The notes below the pieces were generated by a model. That model saw only the letters and a program-made list of their open reading frames with translations, was not told the DNA's origin and did not search any database. Shown here piece after piece: positions 24,997 through 37,700 of a stretch of DNA of 64,000 nt (position 1 is its first letter; every line of letters begins with the position of its first letter). Source of the stretch: Rotaria macrura (lineage: Eukaryota; Rotifera; Eurotatoria; Philodinida; Philodinidae); contig OENT01000281.1 of the NCBI GenBank assembly GCA_900239685.1, forward strand, positions 78,183-142,182, read 5' to 3'. A program made the translations under genes and the position numbers.

Positions 24997-25772
24997 TTAT
25001 GTTTTCATTTTAAACATAAAATTTGTTGCATCATCAATTATTTCTGGATAAATCCATGGATCATAACGATATACAATTGTATAATTTGTAACATAACCAT
25101 TACTTATTAGTTCATCAATTTCATTTTGTGACCATGTATATAAATAATATAAACGAAAATTGTCCATTAAATACGCTCGTTCATATTGCCAGACATTTTT
25201 CATCATTTCGAATAGATTATTATCAATTAAATATTGATTTTCTTCAGTATATGTCGAGCCAAATTTAATATGAAATATAGTTGAATTACTTACAATTAAA
25301 TCCATATCAATAAGATTATTCGTATTAGTTTTTTGTCGTATGTTTATTTTATATTGATGAAACAATGGTTGATTAAGATAGGATTTTATTTGTTGATAGT
25401 GATTTAAATTTTGAATGAAATACAAATGATTTTGTTTACGATACGGTAATAAATATGATTGATTAAAAAGTAACGAAAATGAATCATCGTGAGATGTAAA
25501 TGATTGAAATTCAAGTTGATTCGATGGAGTTTTTATCAGTAATGTACGATTGATCCAAAAATCATTATCAGTCTGTACATGAGCGATTGAATAAAAGAAT
25601 CGACTTGGATATGATATCGAATAATATTCATTGAAATAGGAAAAAAATGATGAATAAATCAATGTATTCTCTTCAAAAATTGCATTTTGTTTGTTGAAAT
25701 ACGGTGATGATAACATTGAATCATAGAAATTTGTAAAGTCATAATTGAGATTTTTAAGTTGACTGAGAATGT
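24997..25772 (-). other. Teneurin last exon: C-terminal Tox-GHH/TCAP-type domain
   Basis: These are the last 258 residues. The segment TWSQNEIDELISNGYV followed by YPEIIDDATNFMF matches the family's C-terminal signature (WTEGEKQQLLSTGRVQGY..., YPELADSSSNIQF in vertebrates), which fixes the gene as teneurin and the reading frame to the end. The GHH-type motif of the nuclease-like fold (AGHWF in vertebrates) is not visible. The protein stops soon after the NFMF equivalent, without the dibasic GKR-type end used to argue for TCAP peptide release in vertebrates. No nuclease activity is expected; this is a domestic adhesion protein. Confidence 0.85.
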
Positions 25773-28700
25773 CTAAAAAATATTATACATATTTAGATAC
25801 GACGTTAATGATAACTGTCGATTAAACTTTTATGGAAAAATTCATTTTCTCGTGTAAAAGCATGATTTAAAACTACGCTTGTGAACATTAATCGTTCAAT
25901 GCTAAATTTTCAGTATGCTTTCCTAATCTCGAACAATCTGTTAGAGGAAAAGTATGGATAGTTTTTGGGTAACTGAGAATTACTACATCTATTGGTTAGT
26001 CACTCATTCTCTTAATCTCAATAATTTTTCTAAATATTGTTTGTTATAAATTTCATGTTTTGCAAGGTTGGCAGTTTTAGACAATGAGGTTTTTGGAAAT
26101 TTCAGATTTATTTTCAGCAAATAAATAAGTCACATAATCATTAGGATGTTCTAGATGTTTTATTAGAAACAGATGCTTCCTTTTATAATTTGATATTCGA
26201 TCGATACTGAAAAGAGTTCTTCGTCTCGAATATTTTCCATCGGTTTCGAGCTTAGTCAACTTGTTCGAGATAGAATTTTATTTGATTCTCATGTTTTCAT
26301 AATCGTGATATTGTTGATAAGATAAGTTTTTATTTCAAATTTTTATCGTTTAGTAGGTACAAATATTCAAAAGAATCATCGGAATATCTCAGTCAGAGTA
26401 AAACTCATATTTATGATAAAATCAATTTTTACATTACGAATGGATCAAATCGAAATCATGAGAACTTTCACTAATTCAATAGTTCAAAATGTAAAATAAA
26501 TGTGAAAACTTCGGACTTATGTCCGAGAGTTATGCGCACTTCAAAAAGTGAATGAGACAAATCAGTCATTCTAGAATGTGTGCACGGATGAAGTATCTTG
26601 GTAAACCTTTTTGGGAAACTCCAAAACTACTGATCATCTCAGGCATATCTAGGCAATTTTGTTTCTAGATGCAGTTTTTGTGCATTTGAGACCTTTTTGC
26701 AGCCAATGTTTTGTTAGAAAGCTGCGATTTGGTTCAAAACTAATATCAGATTCGGAATCAGCGTTAAAAACCGAGTCGATTTATATACGTTGTGGATAAT
26801 TCTGAGAAAAAAGTTTTTTTTGAAAAAGTCCCTTTACCCCACCTCAGGGATTGTTTGGTGAAAAATGACAATTTGTTCGATCACTCAGCCATTTCTTGCC
26901 GGATCCTTCTCATCTTCGAACTCGACCGAGATATTCATCAGACAATTCTGTGCACAAAATTTCAGCTCAATCGAATGTATTTGTAAAGAGTTATTGTGTT
27001 AACGGCCGGCCGGACACACTGACCGATTCTAGAGTGTACTCACTTTTTGAGTACACAAAAAGGAGTACTCATGTTGCATATTGAACTGTCTATTAGTTTC
27101 AAACTCACTCTATCCTATAAGTGAGAAATCTCGTTTCATTTATCGATGTATCTATAAACAGAACTTTGTCTTACCATTTTGATGTAATCTTTGAAAAAAC
27201 ATTTCATTGAGATTATAGATTTCATCATTGATTTTATATAGATTCATATCGTGCAATGGATTATTTATATAAGGTAATTGAGTTTGTTTCTTAAACCATG
27301 TTAAAGGAAAATTGACTACTAAATATCTTCCAAGATTAAGATCAAATAATTTTCCATGAATTCTATCGAATGCACAATTGATATCATCATCCATTAATAA
27401 ACCTGCAAAACCAAATGGAAAGAAAAGTTTATCTTGATGATAATTTTTTTCAATTAATATTTGTCCATATAAACCATAGAATTTTTCTTGTATTAATAAA
27501 CCATTATTATCATAGATAAATAATGGTGAACCGATTTGATCAGTTAAAATAAAATATTTCTTTTCATTTTGTTCAAAACCAATAAGATAATTTTGATTAT
27601 CATAATGTAGTGTTGTTAAATATTTCAATTTCGAATTATATATATGTGTTATTATACGATTATGATATTGATTGGCATAGATAAATTTTAAATAATAACC
27701 ATCTAATGGATACAATTTCATAACTAAACGTTGTTGATCATCATAGATATAATCAATAATTAATTGATTATATTTATATTTAATTAGTAAACCTAACGAA
27801 TTAAATAGATATATTTTATTATTTGATATAATATGTAAAAATCCATTTTGATCATATTTATAATTCAGTGTTACGTTTTCATTTGTTATGATTTGTATGA
27901 TTTGATTCCACTGATTGTATTGAACAGATTGATATGTTTTTGTCATATTTAAATTATTATTTAAATCATATTGATAATTATCGATTAAATTCTGATTTTT
28001 CTTTATATTTATTAAACGTTTCAATTGATCATATTCATATACATACGAATATTTTTCAAGTTCATTCAATGATATTCTTATTTGTTCTAATAATAATTGT
28101 TTATTATTATATATAAATTCAACTGTAAGACGCTTTTGATTTTTATAACTAAAATTAATTTCTTTTAAACGTTTATACTCATCTACACGACGTGATATTG
28201 TTATTGAATTATAATAATCTTTTATAAAACATTCATATATGGTTGGATATGTTAAACGTACAAATGTATTCGATAATAAATAACCATAATTTTCATGATA
28301 ATTTAATGTTGAATTTAATTGATAACTTATTGAATAATTATCAAGAAATTTTCTTTGATAATCTTTAGAAAATATTAAACGTAATTCATAGAAATTAATT
28401 GTATGATATTTGATGTATAGAACTATATAGGAATGTTTATCATAATAATAATCAATAAAATTATTAAGTAAAGAATGATTATTATTATCATTGTATTCAT
28501 AAGTTTGTTCATGTATTTGTCCACGTGGATATTCCATATGAATACGCTTTTCGAACTTTAAATATTCATATGATATTTTACAACCATCCATAAATGAATA
28601 TAATAATCGATTGTTTTCATCATATTTGTACGTTATTAATCGTTGATAAGGAAAATAGACACGTCGTAAATTTGATTTTGAATCATATTCCCATGTTTGT

Positions 28701-31700
28701 GTGTGTAAACCAGAATAAATTAAACGATAGCCATTGAAGTAAGTTCGATATTCGAGTGTATGTTCAGCTTGATTTGGCATGATTATACCAGTTATACTAC
28801 CGGTGGAATCTTTACGTAACATTACATTCGATTGAGAACCGTAAGTAATTCCAACAGGCTAGAAGCAAAAATAGAATTCAAGTGAGTTTTAAGAACATAA
28901 AACCATATTTGTCACTTCAGATGTTATATTCTTAGTGAACATGAATGAAAACATCAATTTATTCACGTCTAAATTTCTGTTAGGGAATTTTTATGAAATT
29001 CGTCACGTTCATTGAATTTTTTACGATCCTTTCTTCATTCTTATACTAAGTGAAATTGCACATACTCTGCAAGCGGTCCTACTCGATTGATCTTAGTGAA
29101 AGCTCAAGGGTAATATGTCTCACTTGTATTTACTCACAACTTTTCAACTTGTGAATAAACATCGAGACACGAATACACGTTCGAGTCGAATCCGTTTATT
29201 TTGTTTAGAATGTATATGTTCACTTAATGAACGAATGAAATCTACTATTTATCGGTAAGATTCGTAGGCGTGCATGTACTTCTCGATCGATATTAGTTTC
29301 TTTGGCAAAGAATAGCATGATCTAGTTTTTGAGTATTCGCATTAGAAATGAGCGGAACCAATAGTTTTTGGTGCCGGTCCCAACGGGACTGGGACCATGT
29401 TGCAGATATCTAATTCACATTCCATATATTGAAAGAAAATAGAGCATTTCGAATATACACATAATCACAATATAGAAATCACCAAAAACAGATATGCAGT
29501 ACCTTATGAACTGATATCAATGAGAATTTTTATTCAGCAAAGTTCAAGGGTGAGCTCATTTTCTCAAATATCTATATTTTTCCATTAAGAACTCTATTTG
29601 GATTGAAATACATCAAGTACGAGCAATAGAATAGTAAAACCATTGGAGTTCTTTTTAGTATTAGAGAATATATCCCAATAAATCGTTATCAGTACTCATA
29701 TAGTTTAGTTGTTTGTTTCAATTCGAAATCAGTCGTGTGTAACATGACTTTGACTTGTAGTTTCAACGAAATTTTACTCTTTAGCCTATGTGTTATATCG
29801 ATGATCTACAATAGAATCATATTCCTCTGATGTCGTTTTCTATTGTATCGTAGCATTGGAAATGTCTCGATACTTTCCTTTTGGAACTAATGATTCTTTT
29901 TTTAACTTATTAAAAACGTTTGATTGAGCTCATCTGAATACATGAAATGATCAAGTTAAACTTACTTGTTCTCCATGACCATAACTATATTTAATTGATG
30001 CAAGATCATTAAAACGTTGTATTTCAATCAAACGACCACGCGTATCATAGAGAAATTCTTCATAATATGAACCGATTTTCCAACTTGATAATTTTTGATC
30101 ATTATCTTTATATGCATAACTAATCGGCGAAAATCCTCGTGAATATACTGATTTTAAACGATATTTATCGGAATAAATCATTGTTAAAATTTCATTTTGT
30201 TTATAATCTTGTATAATTAATTTCTTTTCAAAATGATCAAATAACATTGTTAGAATAAAATTATTATTGATCTAGACAAACAAAGAAAGAGAAGACTTGA
30301 TTATTTGTTTTTTTTTCTTTCATGGAATAAAAAAACAAACAAATATTACTTTTAAATGACATGTACGTATCTGTTCATTGTCATATGGAAGAATAGAATA
30401 CATCAATGAATTTGAAAATTGAAATGTTGAATTAAATTCAATTGTTTGATGTCGAACTTTGACACTTAATGAACGATTAGAACTTGATATTAATTTAACT
30501 GATGGATTTAATGTCGATATAACTATCGTAGAATTTGATAAATCTCGACGAATCAATCGTGGTTGATTATCTTTAAGATAAAGGTAAGTTTTCAAAAAAA
30601 AAAGAATTTCAAAGATATTCAATTATAAAATTATAGAATTTAGATTATAAAGATCTAGGAGATGATACTAAAACGTATAATGTAGTTCTATGCATTTTCT
30701 GTCGCTCGTAGCTTCGAAATACTTTTTTTTTTCTTCCGGTTTGTTTCTAAAGTCATTATATATATGTTTTGATTCGATTTACTTTTTAGTTGTATTGTTT
30801 TTGATTTACTCAACAAATAAGTCGTATTGTCATACGGATTAATAATATCGATTCGATAAAATGAATGATTAGCTGATGTGATCAATTCATTGTAATAACC
30901 ATCTTCATGAATAATCTAGAAAAACAAACAAGATGTAAAAACAAAAAGAAATTTTCCTCATGGTTCACTTCTTATATTCATACTTGTAGAATATGTCCAG
31001 CTCTATTATAAATAAATTGATTTCGAATAATATTATTTTTAATAATGCCTGTTAACAATCCATTATCGTATAGAAATTGTGTTGATAAACCATTGTCATC
31101 AGTGATTTGTGAGAAAAATTTTTGTTTTGAAAAATTAATCTAAATTAAAATTAAACAAATAAATCAAAAACAAGATACGTAACAATTAAAATATAACTAT
31201 TAACTTACTTTTAATTTATTTCCACTTGGCATTTGTATCATATCATTTATACGCATAGCATAATCATATTTCAATAATAAACTTTTTCCATTACGATAAT
31301 TTATCGATTCAAGTTTACCATAGGCATTTTGAGGAGAATCATATGTAAAATTAAAGATTGTTTCGCCTGAAAAAAAAGGAACATCTTAAATTTAATACGA
31401 AATCCATGATTAATTCATCGGTATTCTTTAAAATTCACTGAGTAGACTTATGTGTAACTTTTAGAAGGTTGATATTTTCTTGACAGTTATAGAAAACATG
31501 TAAATAAAACGTTTCATATCTTCTAACTGACTTGCTCTCATTGAACTGTAGTGAATCTAGAAATAGTTTCATAAATTTACACATTGCAAATCGATGAACA
31601 TAAATCATAGAGAAAGAAGTGAGCAATATAATTAAGTTTGTTTGACGGTTCAATGTTCAAAATTATTCTGTACTGAAATTTTAGTATTGTTTTAGACTAA

Positions 31701-34700
31701 TTAACTTGTCGACTACGAAGAGATTCAATAAAAAAAGAAGTTACAACACAATGGAAACTTATCTCAACTGTTATCGAAAGTATTCTCTAAAAAAATCAAG
31801 ATTGAAACACTACAATTCTTGTATAGAAGAACAAGCAAAATCTGCACAGTCTACATCCATACGATAGCAACAGAATATCTCTATAAAGTATTTTTGTTTA
31901 ATCTCAGATCCGATTCAACGCATATGCATATGTTCGAGTTCTTTGATCTATGAATTTCTTTGCTTGGAATAGTTATGTAAACGTATGTTTAAGACTTTTT
32001 TTTTCGATTGAAAACAAACTATGTATGTAGAAAATAAAAAATCTAGAGAACCTGTTAATGCATCAATAGTTGCACGATGTTGTCCAACTCTATTGAAAAC
32101 GTAAACTTCATTTTTATCCGTTGAATGAATATTAACACCATTCGTTTGTTCATCTTCAGTTGTTAAAGCAATTGATTTTAATTTCAAAATTTCCTTCGAA
32201 GCCATATTTGATAGAATGATTGAACCATCTGGATAATTAACTATCGATGCAAAATCTATTTTCATATTGTTTAAATTAAGATTCAAGTTTTCTAATTGAT
32301 TATTCGATGAATATAATACACGTATGAATGGTTTAGATTTTTCTAATAGAAATAAATCGCCTTGATAATTAAATGAAAAATCGATCGGATTGTTTAATTG
32401 TTGAAAATTTTCATTATTTAAACAATTCAATGATTGACCAAGAATGATTTCGATAAGATTAAAATTTACTCGTACACGATATAGATACATATCATCGAGT
32501 ACATAGAGATCACCGTCAAGTGGATGAATATGTACTGTTGTTGGATTATAAAGTTTAAACTAGAATAAGAAATACAAAAACAAATACGATATTATCAAAA
32601 TTATCAAAAACATCAGCTTGCTCTTCTATGTTTTTGTTTTATTCAAACCTGATCAAGTGAATAAGTTCGATTACATGACAATTGTTTATGATAATCAATT
32701 TGATATTCATGTGATCCAACAAGATTAGTTACATAACTGTTATCAATACTTAATTTTCTAATACGTTGTCCATCGATGAAATAAATTGTACCATGACGAT
32801 CAATGGTTAAACCTTTTGGATATGATAATGAAACATCCTTTGCTAATTGTTCATCACCACATGTTATATTATGAATGAAATCGAGTGTACAATAATAACC
32901 ATCACCAATAATAATTTCATAGTTTTGTTTTAAATTTTCGATGGAATCAGTTTTTATCAAGCGTATTATTTGTCGACGATGATAGTCGGATATGTATAAA
33001 CGACCATCGACGGGATCTGTTGTTAAATAATATTTAAATGTATATTGTTCATTTAATTCAAGTACTGGTTTAATAAGGTTAGTTGTTACTCGATACATCC
33101 ATATGATATTTAAATCACCGATGTATAATGTACCATCGTTACTAACAGTTAAACTTGTTGGATTGATTAATTTCATTAATAATGCTTGAGTTTCATAACA
33201 ATTTCGACAATCAATTAAACGTGATTGATCACGAATACCGACTAACGGTGAAAATTGTAGAGGTGAATCAGTGAGTAACATATTCGTTCCATCACCTTTA
33301 TGTAGAATACCTAATTATAACGAAAATAGATTTTTCGACACTATTTTTAATTCTTATAAATAAACATGCATAGAAACATTCAGGATAAAGCTTGTATCCT
33401 GTCGTACGCATGTCAACTATCGGAATTCGAACTAATTGAATTGAATAACCAAGTCAATTAATCGGATACAAGATCCGACCGGATCTTATTAACTGACGAA
33501 ATCCGATTGGATTCCGGAAGATGAACTTACAAACGGATCCAACGTATGAACCGTATTTTATTAATGGAATACTAATTATAGCATGTTCACAATACTAGAG
33601 GTAGATCAAAAACTCGCGTGAGATTACGTCGAATCCATCTCCTGGATTCCAGTAGGATTTCGTTGATTTGATAAAAATCCTATATAAACCTGTCAGGTTT
33701 CGACTGGAAGAAAGCGATCATTGGAATGATTCTTCTCGACATAACCGATTTGATAGATATCATTGTGAAACTAACAATTAATTATCACATTGGAAACATA
33801 CAGTAAATTCTTTTTGAGCTTGATTCAACAAATCAGTTTCTTTTTCATGTTTTTCGTGTTAATCGAACGAGAATAATTAACTCAAATAGGTGACATCGTT
33901 TCCTACTCGTTGCTTCTGAACTGAATAAAGCTGTTCGTTAGTTGTTTCTCATACAACTAGTTTTCATCGGATCTAAAATTCTACAGTCAAATAGGAAATA
34001 ATCTAACTAAAAATTAATTCATGGTCATCATCAAGCAGAAGTCATAATATTCTTTCTATTCTATTTTTTGAACTCTTGATTTGTCTTGTCATCAAAGGAC
34101 ATGCATTAACTTTAATGTGAGTTCATGTCTAATGCATGTCAAAAAATATCTCATTGTAGACTTATTGAATCTATTCTGTCTATCACATTTTCATTCTATT
34201 CTTTTGAACTAATGAACCATCATATATCTTATTGACAGACGAAAAAAAAAACATAGAATTTTTTCTTTACCTGCTTGAATATTCAATTTATGATAAACAT
34301 CAAAAGTCCATCCGCCAATATTTGCTGTTGGAATATCTTGTCCAGTTATTTTAACTGATTTTCGATGCCAATCAATTCGATTACAATTCATATATTCATA
34401 TCCAATAGAAACTACAGAAGAAAAAAAGAACATCATAGTTTTTCAAATATTAACTGCAACAAGAAAGAAAACAAAAACAAAATGGAGCACACTACGACAT
34501 TGATTATAACATACCGATAGCTTCGGCTAGACCATGTACATTTTGATCGTAAGCATTTCTTCTCGACCATTCATAGTCATATATTAAATTTGTTTCGGCA
34601 TCGAATGTTTTCATGAAAAATGTTCCTTCAATACTTATACTTAAATGTATTTGTATAAGAGAATCATCAATAGATTTTCCTGTTAATACAATTGTTAATA

Positions 34701-37700
34701 TTGATTGATAACGTCTTGTACTTGACGAACTCAAATAAATAAATTTTATAGGTAAATCATTTTTATCAATTGGTATCGACTGACGAATTATTTGTGAACC
34801 CAATGTATATGAATAATCGAATTGATTATTTGTAATAAAACTTCTATCAAGACTTGTATCCCATAGTTTCGGTTGAATGATTTCCGAAACATTTCTCTGA
34901 CAAATAGAATTCACATGAATTTCATCCATGTAAATATAACCAACATGAAGAAATGTATTCCATGATACGATAAATGCATATTGTTTAGTTTGAAATGGTT
35001 GTCGAATAAATTGAACGAGTATTGAACCACCACCATTAATTAACAAATTAAAACTAAGATATTAGAATGAAAAGAAAAGAAAATTGTATTTCGATTAGTC
35101 GTGTAAAATAAACATGTTTAGTCTTACAATCCTTCTTTATCTGATATTGTGTAACCTTGATTCGGATTGTTTAACACTTGAACTTTAACACCATTCAATG
35201 GAAGATAGTTTTTATAAAATATTTGACCACGTATAACTGATGCTCGTCTAAATAAGAACAAATGAGTATATTTATTTTGTTGTTGTTATTTTTGTTTTTT
35301 ATTGTAAGATCGAAACATTTTTACGAAACAATATTTAGAAAAAAAAAAGACATCGAATCAATCACCTCTTATTGAATGTAGATGCTCTGAAAAAAATTTT
35401 GAAGTCATAGAAAAAATTTTAATATAGAAAATAAATGAGGAAAGAAAGACTTGAATAGTTCAATACCGTTCATTGAATGATGTATAGATCGATGATGTTT
35501 GTAGACCATCTTCTTGAATTAAAAATTGCATACGTTCAAAAAACGAAGCCGATGGACTTGGTGCTTGACGTCTTAATAATCTGTACGAAACAAAAGAATA
35601 CATTAATTCATTGTTTTATACGATTCGTTTTAATTTAAATATTTTTCTACATGTCTTTAGCAGTTGTTCTTGAAATACATTCTATTGTTGATTGACATCT
35701 ACTTGATGAACAACAATCTGGATCCAGACAATCAATGAGACCATCTAGAGAGAAGAAGAAAAAATTTTGATCATTATAAAATACTTCATTGTCTTTATGA
35801 GAAAACTAAACTGAATAAGTCTAATACAAACATAGATCATTCAAGTTGATTAGTTCAACTCATGATTGCTGATGTATTCGAGAAAACATCAACATCAACG
35901 ATCATCATCAGTAATGAAGATTTTGAACGTATTAGAATATTTTCTAACAAACATGATGAAAATTCTACTAGTTCAGTTGTCTTGTCACTAATCCGAGAAG
36001 TAGTCGTAATCATGATCTCTTTCACTATTGTTTTAATGTGTAAGAAAACAACTAAGAAATTATTGAAAATTTCCAATCATTATCATATAATTTCTTACTA
36101 CTATATAAAATTATGTGAACAATAATAATCGACTAGAGATTTTATTTTTACTGATATTGAACAATTAAATAGATTCGTCAGTAACACTATGAACTCAATA
36201 AGATTATTATAATCCGTTGGCTTTCTATTTTTCAAAGATTTTCGAATCGAATGAAAACGATATTGAGAAAATAATGATTTCTAATAGACTGAAATATAAT
36301 ACAAACCATTATCATTATCGATTTGATCATTACAATTTGTTTCAATTGTAAATTGACATTCTCGTCCAAACCAATTAGTATGACATATACATTTATTTAT
36401 TTTGCATTCTCCATGTCCATTACAATTATTTGGGCAAACATCTAAAAGAATTTCATCATCATCATTATTATAATGGTACTCATTAGTATTCAATTAAAAA
36501 TGTACAAACCTATTTGACAATATCGACCCGTATATCCATTTTGACATAAGCAAGTTCCATTATCATCACATTGTTTACATAATTTTGAACAAACCTTTTT
36601 CATACAATTATCTCCAGTCCATCCGTCATCACATTGACATTTATCTATATTATTAATTGAACATTTTCCATGAATACCACAATTAATATTACATTTCGCT
36701 TTAAATATTGAAAATGTACAGTTAATCGTAATATTAAAATCGTATGATTAAAACTTACGCTGTGAACAATCTTCACCTATCCAATTTTTATCACATATAC
36801 ACATTGATCTTGGATAATCAACATACTGTCCATGTTCGGAACATCGATTATCACATTGTGAATATATTAATAATGAACAATCATGATTTGTATATCCGTG
36901 AAAACATCGACATTTTCCTTCAATACATATACCATGATCACTACAATTTCCATTTTGACATGAAACTATGAAACATAAAAATGAAGAAAATAAAAACAAT
37001 AATAATTCATGCATATTTCGATCTTCATAGGAAATGTAAATAAATTGATCATACGTTGTTCACAAAATTTTCCTTGATAACCATTTTGGCAAATACATTG
37101 TCCAGCAACACAAGTACCACGATGATTACAATTACTTATTTCACATTGATTAGACATTAGTTGACATTCAGCACCATGCCAACCTTCTTGACAACGACAC
37201 TGTCCATGTTCAATAACACCATGGCCACTACACAGATCGGTGCATTGTGCTAAAACAACATTTCAAAGAAAAGAAAAAAAAACCGTTATATAGAAACAAT
37301 TCTTTTTCTAAAAGTTTTTAATCTTACCAATAGAACAGTCTGATCCTGTATATGATGGATGACATATACAAAGACCATGTTGACATATTCCATGATTATT
37401 GCAATTATTTAAACAAGAACGTTCATTTTTTTCATCAATGTGTTCAATATGTAATTGAAATTTTTCTTTCGTCAAACCATCATTGATGATTGTTATATAC
37501 CAAAGTCCTGTTGTTAATAATTCATTGAATAAAAGTGTCAATTGTTCATCATTGAAATTTCTTATGTATATATGTGATGTTTGATTTTGTAATAGACTTC
37601 GACGTACGAGATGATGTTGCTGTTGTTGTTGTTGATTTTCATGAAATGCATGAAAGAAATTGAATTGGGTCAAACTTGGAGAATTCGATCGTTTACCATA

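Larger units (their letters stand above)
27175..34411 (-). other. Teneurin NHL propeller and YD/RHS barrel
   Basis: Exons 34411-34271 to 28858-27175. The block starts with IGGWTFDVYHKLNIQ then GILHKGDG, the conserved lead into the NHL propeller. NHL repeats follow (NDGTLYIGDLN, VDGRLYISDYH, RHGTIYFIDG, LDGDLYVLDD) in exons 33310-32649 and 32559-32052. From ELYVFN/ALTGETIFNFTYD-type sequence onward come many YD repeats (YDSKSNLRRV, YKYDENNRL, YEYDQLKRL, YIYDDQQRLV). They end in the RHS-core region (GLLIQEKFYGLYGQIL, FGFAGLLMDDD). This builds the closed barrel of the extracellular superfold. The 1684-nt exon carries most YD repeats. The RHS plug region after the core (about 27175-27400) is diverged from vertebrates. 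Confidence 0.85.

Noticed and set aside
27034-27067. Helitron 3' end
   Set aside because: There is a short hairpin, but the expected CTRR terminus does not follow it.
26792-27084. Frames of 62-64 codons in the teneurin intron
   Set aside because: They fall in repeat-like intron DNA on the strand opposite teneurin, with no motif.
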